From a virus: a DNA stretch of 64,000 bases. The stretch covers positions 1 to 64,000 of the IMG/VR virus record IMGVR_UViG_3300046010_015054; one strand, written 5' to 3'. Below, piece after piece: positions 28,928 to 39,066 of this stretch. The notes beneath the pieces are model-generated. The model saw nothing but the letters and a program-made list of their open reading frames with translations, searched no databases and was not told the DNA's origin. The position numbers and the translations under genes were made by a program. How positions within the stretch are numbered: position 1 is the stretch's first letter; each line of letters starts with the position of its first letter.

Positions 28928-29083
28928 TTAAAAATTATCTAAAAATTTACCTTTAGTTTTTTTATTTTTTAAATTTTCAAATTTTGCATCATTATCCAAC
29001 ATTTTAGAAGCTAATCTTTCTAAATGTTTTGATTTAGATTTTTGATAATCTTTAGTTACTTGTTCATGTTTTTTACTTTTCAT
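28928..29083 (-). CDS. Small Lys-rich protein, 51 aa
   Basis: MKSKKHEQVTKDYQKSKSKH, then LERLASKML and a Lys-rich tail ending KFLDNF. Strongly basic, possibly nucleic-acid associated. Overlaps the HNH gene by 4 bases. Confidence 0.62.
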   Translation of the reverse strand: MKSKKHEQVTKDYQKSKSKHLERLASKMLDNDAKFENLKNKKTKGKFLDNF

Positions 29084-29718
29084 AAATGAGAAACAATATT
29101 TAAATCATCTAAATCACTTTTAGGAGGGTTATATAAACCTAATTCTTTTAAACGTTGTGCTTGGTAATCATCTAATTGCCAATCAGCATCGTGCCCATGA
29201 TTTATAGGTTTATGTTCTTCCATCTGTTCAATTTGTTTATCAGTAAAAATATTACCAACAGTTAAAAAGTAACAATTATAACAAAGCATTTCAAGATTTT
29301 CAAGTCTATAATTTTTCTTATTATTATCCTTAAAATGCATTATTAAAGGAACTTTATAATCTAAAATTCTTCTTTCTTCAAAACCACAACAATCACATTT
29401 TTCTTGTAAATACCCCTCTTCAAATAAACGCTTTTTTACTTTTTCAGGACTAAAATTTGTCATAGGTACTCTACCTTCTAACAAATCTTGTAATGCTGGG
29501 ATTTTTTGGCTATTTTTTAAAAATTTAGGGATGCCTACTCCTTTTTGATTAAAATGGATTTCAAATAATGTTCTATTATCCTCACCTTTATAAAGCTTAG
29601 CCCATTTTTTATAATGTTGGTAACTTACATTAAGATAGCGAGCTGCAGACCTGTTTGATTTAGTCTGTGACATAGCAGCTATAATTTGCTCCTTAGTAAG
29701 TGGTTTGGGCAGTGGCAT
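29080..29718 (-). CDS. HNH-like endonuclease with N-terminal HTH
   Basis: 212 residues. Residues 8-40 look like a helix-turn-helix (KEQIIAAMSQTKSNRSAARYL). Residues about 110-150 are a zinc-bound HNH-like module: CDCCGFEERRILDYKVPLIMHFK, then NYRLENLEMLCYNC (two CxxC pairs, His and Asn). Probably a DNA endonuclease of the free-standing phage type. Confidence 0.78.
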   Translation of the reverse strand: MPLPKPLTKEQIIAAMSQTKSNRSAARYLNVSYQHYKKWAKLYKGEDNRTLFEIHFNQKGVGIPKFLKNSQKIPALQDLLEGRVPMTNFSPEKVKKRLFEEGYLQEKCDCCGFEERRILDYKVPLIMHFKDNNKKNYRLENLEMLCYNCYFLTVGNIFTDKQIEQMEEHKPINHGHDADWQLDDYQAQRLKELGLYNPPKSDLDDLNIVSHL

Positions 29719-30035
29719 TATTCTAAATCTCCTTCTATTTCATCAAGGTTAATTGATTGAATTTTTTCAATATGATCATCTTCATGCTCATAGTCAATTT
29801 CTTCTAGCACTTTAGGCTTTTCAAAATTACTTTGCTTGTGCATTATTTTTCTATATTCTTTTTCTTCTACAATTACAATATCTGTAAAGCTATGGTCTCC
29901 TTCTCCATATTGGAAAGTAAGTCCTTTTTTTCTTCCTGAGTCACTGCAATTGACACAATATTTTGTATTGGGGAGGATTTCTAATCTTTTAGGATTAATT
30001 TTTTCTCCACATCCCAAACATTCTCTTTCTATCAT
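29718..30035 (-). CDS. DksA-type zinc-finger protein
   Basis: 105 residues. CLGCGEKINPKRLEILPNTKYCVNC (residues 5-29) is the DksA/TraR C4 zinc-finger pattern with the conserved R-LE--P-T--C--C. It lacks the long coiled coil before the finger, so RNA polymerase control is not assured. Acidic C-terminus. Confidence 0.78.
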   Translation of the reverse strand: MIERECLGCGEKINPKRLEILPNTKYCVNCSDSGRKKGLTFQYGEGDHSFTDIVIVEEKEYRKIMHKQSNFEKPKVLEEIDYEHEDDHIEKIQSINLDEIEGDLE

Positions 30036-30430
30036 TCGTCTTGAAGGGTTACAATAAGGTTATATAATTCTTCTGATGTGTGTATTATATATGCATTCCC
30101 CTCTGTATCATTAAGTGTTCTATCCTCATCTGATTCAGCTAATGGGTGTTCATATATATACCATAAAATTACTTCAGCAATGTCTTCAGGGAAAGCTAAG
30201 TAAATTAGGCCTTCTAAAGATTTTGCGTATGTGTCTTCAAAAGCCCAAGCATCAATACCAAATTCTTCTTGTAATTTAAGTGAACGTAAAATTGCATTTC
30301 TATAATTATCTACAAATATTAGAAAATTTCTTTTTTCCTTTTGCTCGTCAGTTAAAATAACACCATCAAATTCTACTTCAATTCCTAATACAGAGTTAAA
30401 TAGGTCTACTATATTATCAATCTCTTCCAC
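30032..30430 (-). CDS. Unknown acidic protein, 132 aa
   Basis: Mostly helical: MEEIDNIVDLFNSVLGIEVE; YRNAILRSLKLQEEFGIDAW; FPEDIAEVILWYIYEHP. Family not recognised. Confidence 0.62.
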   Translation of the reverse strand: MEEIDNIVDLFNSVLGIEVEFDGVILTDEQKEKRNFLIFVDNYRNAILRSLKLQEEFGIDAWAFEDTYAKSLEGLIYLAFPEDIAEVILWYIYEHPLAESDEDRTLNDTEGNAYIIHTSEELYNLIVTLQDE

Positions 30431-30745
30431 TTAAAATCTATGTTTTAATTCTACTAATTCTTGACATGTGTCGTAATCTTCTAACTTTTCATAGTAAGCT
30501 AAACAACTATTTAAAAGTTTTTCGTATTGACTTTTTTTAATTTTTATTTTAGCTTCTAAATTAACAATTTCATATAAAACACATTCACTTTTATTTTTTC
30601 TAATTGCTTGCTTTAAAGCACTTACTGCTCCTTTAAAAACAAGTTCTGAAAATTCATCTGAAGATTTTAAAGCAGTAAGATCTTCTGAATCTTCATAGAT
30701 TAAATTAAGTTTAAGAGGGATTTCCCATGTGGCTTTTTTCTCCAT
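30431..30745 (-). CDS. Unknown helical protein, 104 aa
   Basis: MEKKATWEIPLKLNLIYEDS then helices with paired Leu/Lys; LEAKIKIKKSQYEKLLNSCL. The final part, EDYDTCQELVELKHRF, resembles the end of the 133-aa protein at 1315-1716 (EKCAHLKKLLDF), a loose likeness. Confidence 0.6.
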   Translation of the reverse strand: MEKKATWEIPLKLNLIYEDSEDLTALKSSDEFSELVFKGAVSALKQAIRKNKSECVLYEIVNLEAKIKIKKSQYEKLLNSCLAYYEKLEDYDTCQELVELKHRF

Positions 30746-30756
30746 AACAATAAATA

Positions 30757-31548
30757 TTAAATTTTAAAATCGGGAACCCTATCGTACTGATGTACTAGGC
30801 AGTATGTGTCTCCAAATTCAGTATAGACTTGATTGTCTTTTATAACAGGAGGATAATCTAGAAGAAATTTATCGTATTTATCTTTTACTTTAGGATCATG
30901 AGTAGTTCCTAATTGAGCACACCAGGGTAGATTCATACTGGTGAATGCTGTAATATCTTTCCAAGGTTTTAGATTAAGTAGAATATTAAATGCAGCTTGA
31001 TCTGGTTGTGGGTCATATTGAGTACCTACTAAACTAAGATGGAATACTTGAAAACAAAAATCTCTTAAATACTTATTTTCCCCTGCAAAAGTACCAGCAT
31101 TATAAATTTTATTATTTTTATTTAATTCATATAAATGGGGGTAGCATTTATTTAGATTATCATTACCCCAATCTTCATTTTTATAAAGTAAACCTTCACT
31201 ACCCGCAATAATTTTTTTTCTACCAATTAAAGTAGAACTAATAAAGGGCATAGGATCTCTTTGAAAGTATACATCTTTAACATCAGTAACTATAATTTTA
31301 TTATAATCCTGATTGTTTTTTAGAAATGTATAGATATCTAAAAATCTTTGAACAACTATATGAAAACCTAAAGGTTGAGTTAAAACTATTTTAACTTCAT
31401 TTTCATTTAAATAATCAATAGTTTCTTTAGGTAAATCGTATCCTAAAATTAAAATTTCACCTTGAAAATATTTTTTAGCACTTTGAACCCAATTATGTAT
31501 TTTATCTGGAGTGTATTTAGTTAAGTTCCCTATTAGTAAGTTTTTCAT
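30757..31548 (-). CDS. GT-A-type glycosyltransferase-like protein
   Basis: 263 residues. A DxD-type metal motif, KIIVTDVKDVYFQRDPMPF (about residues 83-101), then GSEG, YNAGTFAG and a PDQAAFN segment, as in small GT-A-fold transferases acting on nucleotide sugars. First of the run of sugar-transfer genes; last in the transcription order. Overlaps the next by 32 bases. Confidence 0.75.
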   Translation of the reverse strand: MKNLLIGNLTKYTPDKIHNWVQSAKKYFQGEILILGYDLPKETIDYLNENEVKIVLTQPLGFHIVVQRFLDIYTFLKNNQDYNKIIVTDVKDVYFQRDPMPFISSTLIGRKKIIAGSEGLLYKNEDWGNDNLNKCYPHLYELNKNNKIYNAGTFAGENKYLRDFCFQVFHLSLVGTQYDPQPDQAAFNILLNLKPWKDITAFTSMNLPWCAQLGTTHDPKVKDKYDKFLLDYPPVIKDNQVYTEFGDTYCLVHQYDRVPDFKI

Positions 31549-32404
31549 CTAATTTTATTAACTCAAATTGGAAATTATTATGTGCGTGCTTAGTAAATTC
31601 TTCTTTTCTATCAATTAAGGTAAGAAAATCCTTAAAATACTCCAACCTAAATTTATTATTTTCAATAACAATTTCGTTTTCAATAACATATTGCTGTGGG
31701 TGGATATTATGACGTTTTAATATCTCACAACCACACATTATAAAAGTATCATCTAAACCATAAGGTCCTAGATCATCTGGGATATCTATTAGGCGAGCTA
31801 ATTTAGTAGAGATAGTTGTGCCCCATCCCGCAAATTTAAATCCTTGAATTGGTTTTAAATTAACATCACCTTTAAATTGAACTGCTTTATAAGGATCTCT
31901 ATTAAAATAGTTTTCATGATTAGCTTCTTCATTAAAAAAACTTTCATTACTAACTATATCCCAAGTAGTGTCCCACATTCTGGTTAATTGTGGAGTTATA
32001 ATTGATAGAGGATTGGTTGCAATTTCAATACTATCAAATACTCTTCTTAAAAATGTATCATTAAAAATAACATCAGTATCAAGATACATAATATAATCTG
32101 CATCTGTAGTTCTAATTGTATGTCTTCTTAAGTCATTGCAACCTAAAAATGAAGCACTATCATCTATTCTTAAAACACATTCAGCCCAATCTTCATTTAA
32201 TTTAATTAATTTATGATAAGCATCTTCAAAAAACCATAAACCAATTTTAGATAAATTCCAATTTACTAAATTAGTATTAAGTAAAACTTCAATTCTTACC
32301 CTATGATTTTCATTTAAATAATGACTTGAACGTTTTAATTGAATTAAAGTTTGTTCTAAAGCATTAAGTTCATAAGGTAAGGTGTGTATTATTATATGAA
32401 TCAT
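31517..32404 (-). CDS. Glycosyltransferase (GT-A fold)
   Basis: 295 residues. DADYIMYLDTDVIFNDTFLRR (residues about 99-119) provides the DxD motif; FKFAGWGTTISTKLARL and GPYGLDDTFIMCG follow as in GT2-type acceptor regions. Cytoplasmic; substrate unknown. Confidence 0.8.
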   Translation of the reverse strand: MIHIIIHTLPYELNALEQTLIQLKRSSHYLNENHRVRIEVLLNTNLVNWNLSKIGLWFFEDAYHKLIKLNEDWAECVLRIDDSASFLGCNDLRRHTIRTTDADYIMYLDTDVIFNDTFLRRVFDSIEIATNPLSIITPQLTRMWDTTWDIVSNESFFNEEANHENYFNRDPYKAVQFKGDVNLKPIQGFKFAGWGTTISTKLARLIDIPDDLGPYGLDDTFIMCGCEILKRHNIHPQQYVIENEIVIENNKFRLEYFKDFLTLIDRKEEFTKHAHNNFQFELIKLDEKLTNRELN

Positions 32405-33168
32405 TATAACGTAACTAAAGTATGATCTTTTAATCCTGTAATTATATCAAATTGCTCCCAACCTTCAGGAACTTCCCAGTGTTCACAGAGAAGTGGATTT
32501 TGAATAATTTCATAACCACCAATCATCATAATGTATTGTAAGAAGAAATCAACCCAACCCATAATTTTACTAACTTTAACTAACTCATCATAGTCTTCAT
32601 AAAGTTGATCTTTACAATTTTCCCAAGCTTCAATAAATTGTTCTCTATTAAAAATAGTTCCACCACCTGAAGCATATCCTGGGCATGTGGTTACTCCTCC
32701 TAATTTAGCAGAATAATCAAAAAATTCTCTAGGTATAGGATTTGGTCTCATTCTTCCTGTTGGACTCGGTGCTGTAGGGTGGATTGCACAACTAAATTCA
32801 TAATCTAAAATAGTAGCTGGTTTAAGAAGAAAATCATCTTCTTCTAATAGCATCATATAATGTGAATCAGTTGTTTTACAAGCTTCATAGAAGCCCCTAA
32901 TAAATTCAAATGTTTTTTCTTTATCCCAACATTCGTAACCAACATTGACATTTCCAAAGTTACCACAATAACCTAATTGAAATAAATTAATTGAGGTTTT
33001 AGCCCCAATTTCTAGACCACGTTGTTGATAATTAATCAGATCACCTTCATAATCTACATTAATGAATAAATCAGCATCTGGGTAGTATTTTTTAAGGCTT
33101 TGAAGTGATTTAATCCCAGAATCTACATTTCGGTATGCCCAAAGGTACCCACTTATTAGTTTACTCAT
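32404..33168 (-). CDS. Glycosyltransferase-like protein
   Basis: 254 residues. MMLLEEDDFLLKPATILDYE (about residues 102-121) looks like a variant DxD region of GT-A folds; YASGGGTIFNREQF follows as an acceptor-loop segment. Overlaps the upstream gene by 8 bases. Confidence 0.7.
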   Translation of the reverse strand: MSKLISGYLWAYRNVDSGIKSLQSLKKYYPDADLFINVDYEGDLINYQQRGLEIGAKTSINLFQLGYCGNFGNVNVGYECWDKEKTFEFIRGFYEACKTTDSHYMMLLEEDDFLLKPATILDYEFSCAIHPTAPSPTGRMRPNPIPREFFDYSAKLGGVTTCPGYASGGGTIFNREQFIEAWENCKDQLYEDYDELVKVSKIMGWVDFFLQYIMMIGGYEIIQNPLLCEHWEVPEGWEQFDIITGLKDHTLVTL

Positions 33169-33829
33169 GTCTGGTTAGGATATATAAGTTATTAGTAATC
33201 GTATTTATAAATTCTTCTTCAACCCATTGAACTTTACCTAAACCTACTTGATTTACCATTGGTAGATACCAATTATGCATAGCTATATTTACATTATAAG
33301 ATGGGTTAATCTCCATTTCATGAATAGAATCTATAACATTTCCTAACATATTATAAGGAAATACTACAAAAGTATCATTTACAATGGGTAAATGAGTAAA
33401 TTCAGGTTCTCTCCAAAGAAAATTAAATTTAGTAAAATCAAAATTATATTCTTTAAATGGATTTTTTAAAAATTTAATATCAAATCTAGTAGATATTACT
33501 AAATCTAAATCTTGATTTCTCATTTGTTCTAAACTAACAATGTAAATAGAAGATATAGCTTTAAAATTACCTACTTTATCACCTCCTCCTAATTGATTAT
33601 AAGAAGAAGGAGCAATAATGAAGTTTTTAGGTGAGTAATATTTTTGTATGTCTTCTATTTCAGAATTAAGATAAGTACAAAGATAAAATGAAATTTCGTG
33701 TCCTTCTTCTTTTAGAGGATTAACAATGTGCTCAAAAAATTCGTTTATAGCGTCTTTATAGTTCCTATATCGACCGAAAACCCCATCATTATAGGACACC
33801 CCAACTAAATTTATACCGATTTTCATCAA
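33161..33829 (-). CDS. Glycosyltransferase-like/capsule-type protein
   Basis: 222 residues. IGINLVGVSYNDGVFGRYRN at the start and DLVISTRFDIKFLKNPF (STRFD as DxD-like) mark a family seen next to sugar-transfer genes. Similar organisation to the gene upstream at 33826 (IIRSRYDLG). Substrate unknown. Confidence 0.65.
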   Translation of the reverse strand: MMKIGINLVGVSYNDGVFGRYRNYKDAINEFFEHIVNPLKEEGHEISFYLCTYLNSEIEDIQKYYSPKNFIIAPSSYNQLGGGDKVGNFKAISSIYIVSLEQMRNQDLDLVISTRFDIKFLKNPFKEYNFDFTKFNFLWREPEFTHLPIVNDTFVVFPYNMLGNVIDSIHEMEINPSYNVNIAMHNWYLPMVNQVGLGKVQWVEEEFINTITNNLYILTRHE

Positions 33830-34530
33830 CTTATAACTTTATCTGAGATGATATTTCCATTTTGGTCACCCCACCAGAGCCAGTTATCTCTTAAAAGTTG
33901 AAATTGGAGAGATAGATTTTTTTGAGAATAAGTTATTAAACCTGCTCTATTCACTATTTCAGTCCAACTTTCTTCAGCACTACCTAAATAACCTTTTTCT
34001 TGTGAGTAATTAATTAACTTGTAAAATACCCCCCAATATAATTTTTCAGCATTTTGGTAATTAGTAATACATAAATTATCATCAAGAAAATTACCATCAC
34101 TACTATGATTAACTAAACTATGATCTAAATTTTCTAAATTTAAAGGTTGAAAAATACCTAAATCATATCTACTTCTAATTATAACATCATATTGAATTTG
34201 AGTATCATACATTTGTTGATAAACATTTTGCCAACTATAAACCATTGGAAATTGTCTAAAACAACTCATTACATCATATTGAGGTAAAGGTCTGGAAGTA
34301 TCGTTATGAGGTAGTTTTATACCTTCTTTATATTTAGTAAATTTGAAAGGTTCCTGTATGTGGGTTGATTTAGCATTAGGATAAAATTGAGATATTTTAT
34401 TCCATTCTTCATCTTTCCAAGCATGTAGATAGATATCTACATCATAATTATCTATAAGATGCCCCCAAGTAGCTTTATATCCTTCTTCTACCTTTCTAGC
34501 AAGACCTGATAGTAGTAGTGCTACTTTCAT
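33826..34530 (-). CDS. Glycosyltransferase-like protein
   Basis: 234 residues. MKVALLLSGLARKVEEGYKA, VDIYLHAW, and DVIIRSRYDLGIF match a family of putative sugar transferases with an R-x-RYD core, commonly annotated by analogy. Overlaps by 4 bases on both sides. Confidence 0.68.
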   Translation of the reverse strand: MKVALLLSGLARKVEEGYKATWGHLIDNYDVDIYLHAWKDEEWNKISQFYPNAKSTHIQEPFKFTKYKEGIKLPHNDTSRPLPQYDVMSCFRQFPMVYSWQNVYQQMYDTQIQYDVIIRSRYDLGIFQPLNLENLDHSLVNHSSDGNFLDDNLCITNYQNAEKLYWGVFYKLINYSQEKGYLGSAEESWTEIVNRAGLITYSQKNLSLQFQLLRDNWLWWGDQNGNIISDKVIS

Positions 34531-35282
34531 ATTCCGTATTTAACTATATCCTCGTGTTTAAATAATCCTTCTCCGTGTGCACAAGTAAAGTTTTGTCGAG
34601 CCCACCAATAACTAATATTCTTTTCTAAATCTATACCTTCACCTGGAAATTCAGTAAGCACTTGTTCAAAAAATTTAGTTTTAAATAGTCCTGGATTGTT
34701 AGTCCAATTACTTACTTCAGAATCAGCTAAATAATAATTTTCTTCTAAAAAATCTAATTTAGAAATTTTATCTGGGAATTTTTGATCAGGATTTTCAACC
34801 CAATGTACACAATCAAGTAAGTGACTAGATCTAGTTTGAATCCAAGGATCAATATAATTCCAATTAATGCTCATGTAACGTTCACTGAAATGAGGATAAC
34901 CTGGTTGTTTTCTATGACGTAATCTAATTGTACTGATTCCTCTGTCTAAAAGTTTAATTCCGTTGTTTAGCCTATTGTAAGTAATCTCAGAATTTTCAAT
35001 TAATTTCCAATCATGTTCTAAAATAAGAAAATTTTCATATTTAGCTTTTTTAACTAACTCAATAAAAGCTTTACCAATACCAATATTATCAGGTGAAGCT
35101 ATATACTCAATTCCAAAATGATCAGCAATTCGTTTATCTTCATCACTAAATTCTTGGAAGAATAATTTTATATCATCAGATAACTCTAATAAACCATTAT
35201 GGTAATATGTAACTAAAGTTTCTACTAAAGTTTGCCCTGAATTCCAGGCTAATATTCCTATACTTAAAGGTAATTTATTCAT
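34527..35282 (-). CDS. GT2-like glycosyltransferase
   Basis: 251 residues. LSIGILAWNSGQTLVETL is a GT2 nucleotide-binding start, SPDNIGIGKAFIELV the N-x-G segment, LILEHDWKLIEN a variant DxD. Acceptor region WARQNF near the end. Confidence 0.75.
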   Translation of the reverse strand: MNKLPLSIGILAWNSGQTLVETLVTYYHNGLLELSDDIKLFFQEFSDEDKRIADHFGIEYIASPDNIGIGKAFIELVKKAKYENFLILEHDWKLIENSEITYNRLNNGIKLLDRGISTIRLRHRKQPGYPHFSERYMSINWNYIDPWIQTRSSHLLDCVHWVENPDQKFPDKISKLDFLEENYYLADSEVSNWTNNPGLFKTKFFEQVLTEFPGEGIDLEKNISYWWARQNFTCAHGEGLFKHEDIVKYGI

Positions 35283-35905
35283 AGAGAATTATAGTAATTG
35301 TTTTGTCTTTCTTGGCGTTCAATATCCTTATGATGCTCTAAAGCAAATTCTTCCTCTAAAGGTAAAATAGCATGAGTCTTATAACCATCTAAAACCTCAT
35401 GTACTTTATTCTTCCATTTAATTTCAGGGGTACGTTTGTAAATTCTCCACTGGAGGTCAGGCCAATTAACTCTACCTCTATTATCTACAGTCCACCCCCA
35501 TTTTTGGGTATGTTCTTGGGTAAGACCTTTAACTGTATTAATGCGGGGTACTCTAAGTACTTCTACATCATTATTTTCAAGAAGAATGGGCAAATATTGT
35601 ATTAAGTACCAATTAGGCATTTCATCTGCATCAATTTGAAAGATATAGTCTCCTAAACAAGCTTCTGTCAGGGCATTTTTCATATTAGCAAAATGTCCAT
35701 CAAAATGGTAATGAATACATCTAAAAGGAGCAAATGTAAGTTGAGATTGAGATCTTAAATACTCATCTACTGATTTAGAGCCATTACTAGAATCATAAAA
35801 TACAACTATTTCATCCTGTTTTCTTTTATTTTCAGCTAAAAAAGGAAGTAGGCGTTGTATTTCTGCTAATTCATTACAAACTGTTATAGCGTAACTAATT
35901 TTCAT
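35279..35905 (-). CDS. GT2 glycosyltransferase (WaaE-like)
   Basis: 208 residues. ISYAITVCNELAEIQRLLPF, DEIVVFYDSS, GDYIFQIDADEMPNW (DxD) and the C-terminal WRIYKRTPEIKWKNKVHEVL with HH are the motifs of WaaE/KdtX-type GT2 enzymes that add sugars to lipopolysaccharide cores. Confidence 0.85.
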   Translation of the reverse strand: MKISYAITVCNELAEIQRLLPFLAENKRKQDEIVVFYDSSNGSKSVDEYLRSQSQLTFAPFRCIHYHFDGHFANMKNALTEACLGDYIFQIDADEMPNWYLIQYLPILLENNDVEVLRVPRINTVKGLTQEHTQKWGWTVDNRGRVNWPDLQWRIYKRTPEIKWKNKVHEVLDGYKTHAILPLEEEFALEHHKDIERQERQNNYYNSL

Positions 35906-35907
35906 CT

Positions 35908-36357
35908 TTATTCAGGTAATACACCAATATATGAGAGTGCTTCCATATAATCACGTTCATGAAAATGCATCATAGTAGACATATCCATTTTCCACTCATA
36001 ATCTTTACCTTTTTCTTTAAACTTGGCTCTTTCTTCTTCAGGCATTGGAACTGCTTTAACCGCAGCCCAACCCCAAACAGCTCCTTTACCAGCACCATCA
36101 GCAAATACCATTCCTTTATCAGGAATATTTACAATTGAAGGCATCCAGACAAGACCATTTTCATCTTCACCCATTAATTCTTTATATAGTTCTGGAAGAA
36201 GTTCAAGTTGTTCTTTTAAAAATTCTGAGTCACGTTTCATAGCTGAATTGGCTTGAAAGCCACAGCCATAACAAAAGTGTAATGTGATTTTAGAGTTTAC
36301 TTCTTGTACATAACAAGCATCTGAACCACAGCGGTTACAAGTTGTTAGATTATCCAT
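35908..36357 (-). CDS. Zinc-ribbon phage protein, 149 aa
   Basis: Starts MDNLTTCNRCGSDACY and FCYGCGFQAN: two CxxC pairs (Cys7, Cys10 and Cys29, Cys32) form a zinc ribbon. The rest includes VWGWAAVKAVPMPEEER. Conserved-looking protein of unknown role, overlapping the GT4 gene by 8 bases. Confidence 0.7.
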   Translation of the reverse strand: MDNLTTCNRCGSDACYVQEVNSKITLHFCYGCGFQANSAMKRDSEFLKEQLELLPELYKELMGEDENGLVWMPSIVNIPDKGMVFADGAGKGAVWGWAAVKAVPMPEEERAKFKEKGKDYEWKMDMSTMMHFHERDYMEALSYIGVLPE

Positions 36358-37630
36358 TTAATTTTTCTAATTTTGGTAGTTGTAGTTTTGGTAATTCTAA
36401 TTTTACTTCTTTAGGAAATTCAGGAATATTATTAGTCAAAATCATATCTAATTTTTCTTTCATTTTATCCCAGCTAAATTCAGTTTTGCTTCTATAAGCT
36501 TGTCTTTTAGCTCCATCAAGATATTTTTTATAATTTTCAAATACATCTCTAAGATAAAAACCAACCTGCCCAGAATCAACTTGAAACCATTGAGCTTCAG
36601 TTAAAATCATATCTTTTACTGCTGCTGAAGGATGAACATTTTCTAATTTACCATTAATTAAAGGGACAAATTCAGGGTTAAGAAACTCTGTGTGGGCACT
36701 CCAATTTGAAGTAATAATTGGTTTTTTAGAAGTTGAAAACTCAAGTAAAGGTCTTCCAAATCCTTCACCTTTAGTAAAACTAATCATAGCTTTAATTTTA
36801 GGATGATTATAAAGAACATTTATATCTTCATCACTTAAATCACCATGAACTAAATAGATATTAGGTAAATTAGTACTATTTACACTTTCTCTAATTGAAT
36901 TAATTCGTTTAAGTAATTCATCTCTATCCATAATAGATGAACCCATTACACTAGTTTTAAGAATAAGTGCAGGTTTTTTAGCTTTATTTTTAAAAGTTTC
37001 AAGAAACGCTTTAATCATATAACCTACATTCTTTCTATCTTGACCAAAATCACCTTGTAACCAATGACCTACAAATAAATAAGCAAAATCTTCAGTTACT
37101 TGTGATAAGTTAAAAATTTCATTAGTTGATTTATATTTTTCTAAATCAACACCTTCAAATAACACTTCAATAGTAGTTTTTAACTCAAGATTTCCTTGAA
37201 CTAAACCTTGAGCATTTCTTACTTCATATTTAGTATTTTGGAAAACCCCTTTAGCAAATTCAGAAGATGTAATTACTAAATTCATTCTATTACAACCTTC
37301 AACCCAAGGGCCTGAAATTAAAGTAGTTTCCATTCCTGCAGTAACACCAATGTTATATTTTCCTACGGGTTGAAATTCATTGGGGACTGTAATTTGCATC
37401 CAAATTTCAGGTTGTTTATCTAATCTAGGTTCTTTTAAAATGTATTTATTTAAAAATTCCCATTCAGGATTTTCTAAAATAAAGTTCCAAGCGGTATTAC
37501 CCCATCTTTGGGGGATAATTTTTACATCATACTTATCAAGTTCAACAATAGCTTTAACTAAATCTCTTGAGCGGGCTCCATAACCTGAGTATGTGTCTAT
37601 AGGACAACTAATTGCGAATATAGGCTTCAT
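36350..37630 (-). CDS. GT4-type glycosyltransferase
   Basis: 426 residues. SGYGARSRDLVKAI at the start is the glycine-rich acceptor-side loop of GT-B enzymes; SFTKGEGFGRPLLEFSTSKKP (about residues 283-303) is the GT4 nucleotide-sugar motif with E-x7-E. Cytoplasmic retaining transferase; acceptor unknown. Confidence 0.85.
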   Translation of the reverse strand: MKPIFAISCPIDTYSGYGARSRDLVKAIVELDKYDVKIIPQRWGNTAWNFILENPEWEFLNKYILKEPRLDKQPEIWMQITVPNEFQPVGKYNIGVTAGMETTLISGPWVEGCNRMNLVITSSEFAKGVFQNTKYEVRNAQGLVQGNLELKTTIEVLFEGVDLEKYKSTNEIFNLSQVTEDFAYLFVGHWLQGDFGQDRKNVGYMIKAFLETFKNKAKKPALILKTSVMGSSIMDRDELLKRINSIRESVNSTNLPNIYLVHGDLSDEDINVLYNHPKIKAMISFTKGEGFGRPLLEFSTSKKPIITSNWSAHTEFLNPEFVPLINGKLENVHPSAAVKDMILTEAQWFQVDSGQVGFYLRDVFENYKKYLDGAKRQAYRSKTEFSWDKMKEKLDMILTNNIPEFPKEVKLELPKLQLPKLEKLNG

Positions 37631-39066
37631 TAATATACTAAACTATGATTTATATAATTAGGTTTAATTTTATCAACTTTGATAACATCGTATTTAGGTC
37701 TTGGAGACCAAGTATGAAATAGAGTATCACAAGCTTCAATAACTCTCTCACCCATAATTTCAGCAGTAAAACCGGCTTCTACATTAGTAGCCCATTTTCG
37801 ACCTTCTTCACCTCGTCTTTGTTTTTCTTCAGGTGTCATTTCGTAAAGCTCCATAATTCTATCAGAAGCATCTTCAGGAGTACATCTATCATCCCAAATA
37901 TAAGGAGTTAAAGGGCTACCAACTAAAGAACGATTTGAAGGATATACGGGAAAAGCCCACTCACCATGTTTAGTTAAAGTTTTTCTATTATTTGAAGGTA
38001 ATTCTGGGGTAGGTTCAAACCAACCTCCTTTTTTACCTTCAAATCTCATTTGGTCTTGCATTCCTCCTGTAACATTAGCAATAAATGGGGTTCCGGTTAC
38101 CATTGCTTCAGTTAATGATAAACCCCAACCTTCAGCTGATGATAAAAGAATAACAGCATCTGATATGTTATACATTTTATTTAAAGTAGCATGATCCACT
38201 TTATCATAAGAGAAATAAACATTATCATAAACATCTCCAAATAATAATTCTTTAACAGCTACTAAATCTGTACCTGCTTCACTAACTAATTCAGTATGAA
38301 GTAAAAAAGCACATTTATTAGCTTTTTCTTTAGGTAGTTTATCTAAAAATAATTTAAATGCTAATAAAGTATCTGGGGTAGATTTTCTTCTAATATTTCT
38401 AGAATTAAAAAATAAAATAAAATCATATTCTTTACCACCAAATAATTTCTTTTTAATTTCTAATAATTCTGTACTATTTTTTTCAATAGGATAAAAGAAA
38501 TTAGTATTAATTCCATGGGGGATGTATCTTGTTACTTTATCTTTTATTTTATCACCTAAAACTAATTCATTAATTAATTTAGTTTGTTTTGAGATAGCTA
38601 ATAAAGCATCACACGATTCATAAAATGCTCTATTATAATGAGGAGCAGGGTAATCATCCCAAATATTAAGATAAATGATAGGCATTTTTTGGCGAATCTC
38701 ATTTTCAATCTGAAAAAGCCAAATAAAGTATCTAGGATCTGTAATTAAAAAGATAGCATCAAAATGTTCTCCTTTTAAAATAGCTCTAATTTGATCAGCA
38801 CTACCATAACCAGTATTAGCCATGATATGAACATATGAATCACTAAGCCCTGTTAATTTATCAGTCTCAGGACTTAAATCAAAACGTTTTCCATTTTCTG
38901 GGTGGTTAACTGCTCCTCCTAAATTTACCCAATTAAAATGGTGGGCTGTGTGTAGGATAATTTCTTTACCCATACTACCAACACCCGAAGGAAATCTAAT
39001 ATCATCTGTAATTAATAATATTTTCTTCCTCTCATTTTGAGGAAGATATCGAAACTTATCTTGCAT
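37630..39066 (-). CDS. GT4-type glycosyltransferase, 478 aa
   Basis: ITDDIRFPSGVGSMGKEI opens the GT-B fold; FFNSRNIRRKSTPDTLLAF and LLSSAEGWGLSLTEAMVTGTP (about residues 302-322) are the donor-side motifs. Shares one base with the gene downstream, TAATG. Confidence 0.87.
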   Translation of the reverse strand: MQDKFRYLPQNERKKILLITDDIRFPSGVGSMGKEIILHTAHHFNWVNLGGAVNHPENGKRFDLSPETDKLTGLSDSYVHIMANTGYGSADQIRAILKGEHFDAIFLITDPRYFIWLFQIENEIRQKMPIIYLNIWDDYPAPHYNRAFYESCDALLAISKQTKLINELVLGDKIKDKVTRYIPHGINTNFFYPIEKNSTELLEIKKKLFGGKEYDFILFFNSRNIRRKSTPDTLLAFKLFLDKLPKEKANKCAFLLHTELVSEAGTDLVAVKELLFGDVYDNVYFSYDKVDHATLNKMYNISDAVILLSSAEGWGLSLTEAMVTGTPFIANVTGGMQDQMRFEGKKGGWFEPTPELPSNNRKTLTKHGEWAFPVYPSNRSLVGSPLTPYIWDDRCTPEDASDRIMELYEMTPEEKQRRGEEGRKWATNVEAGFTAEIMGERVIEACDTLFHTWSPRPKYDVIKVDKIKPNYINHSLVY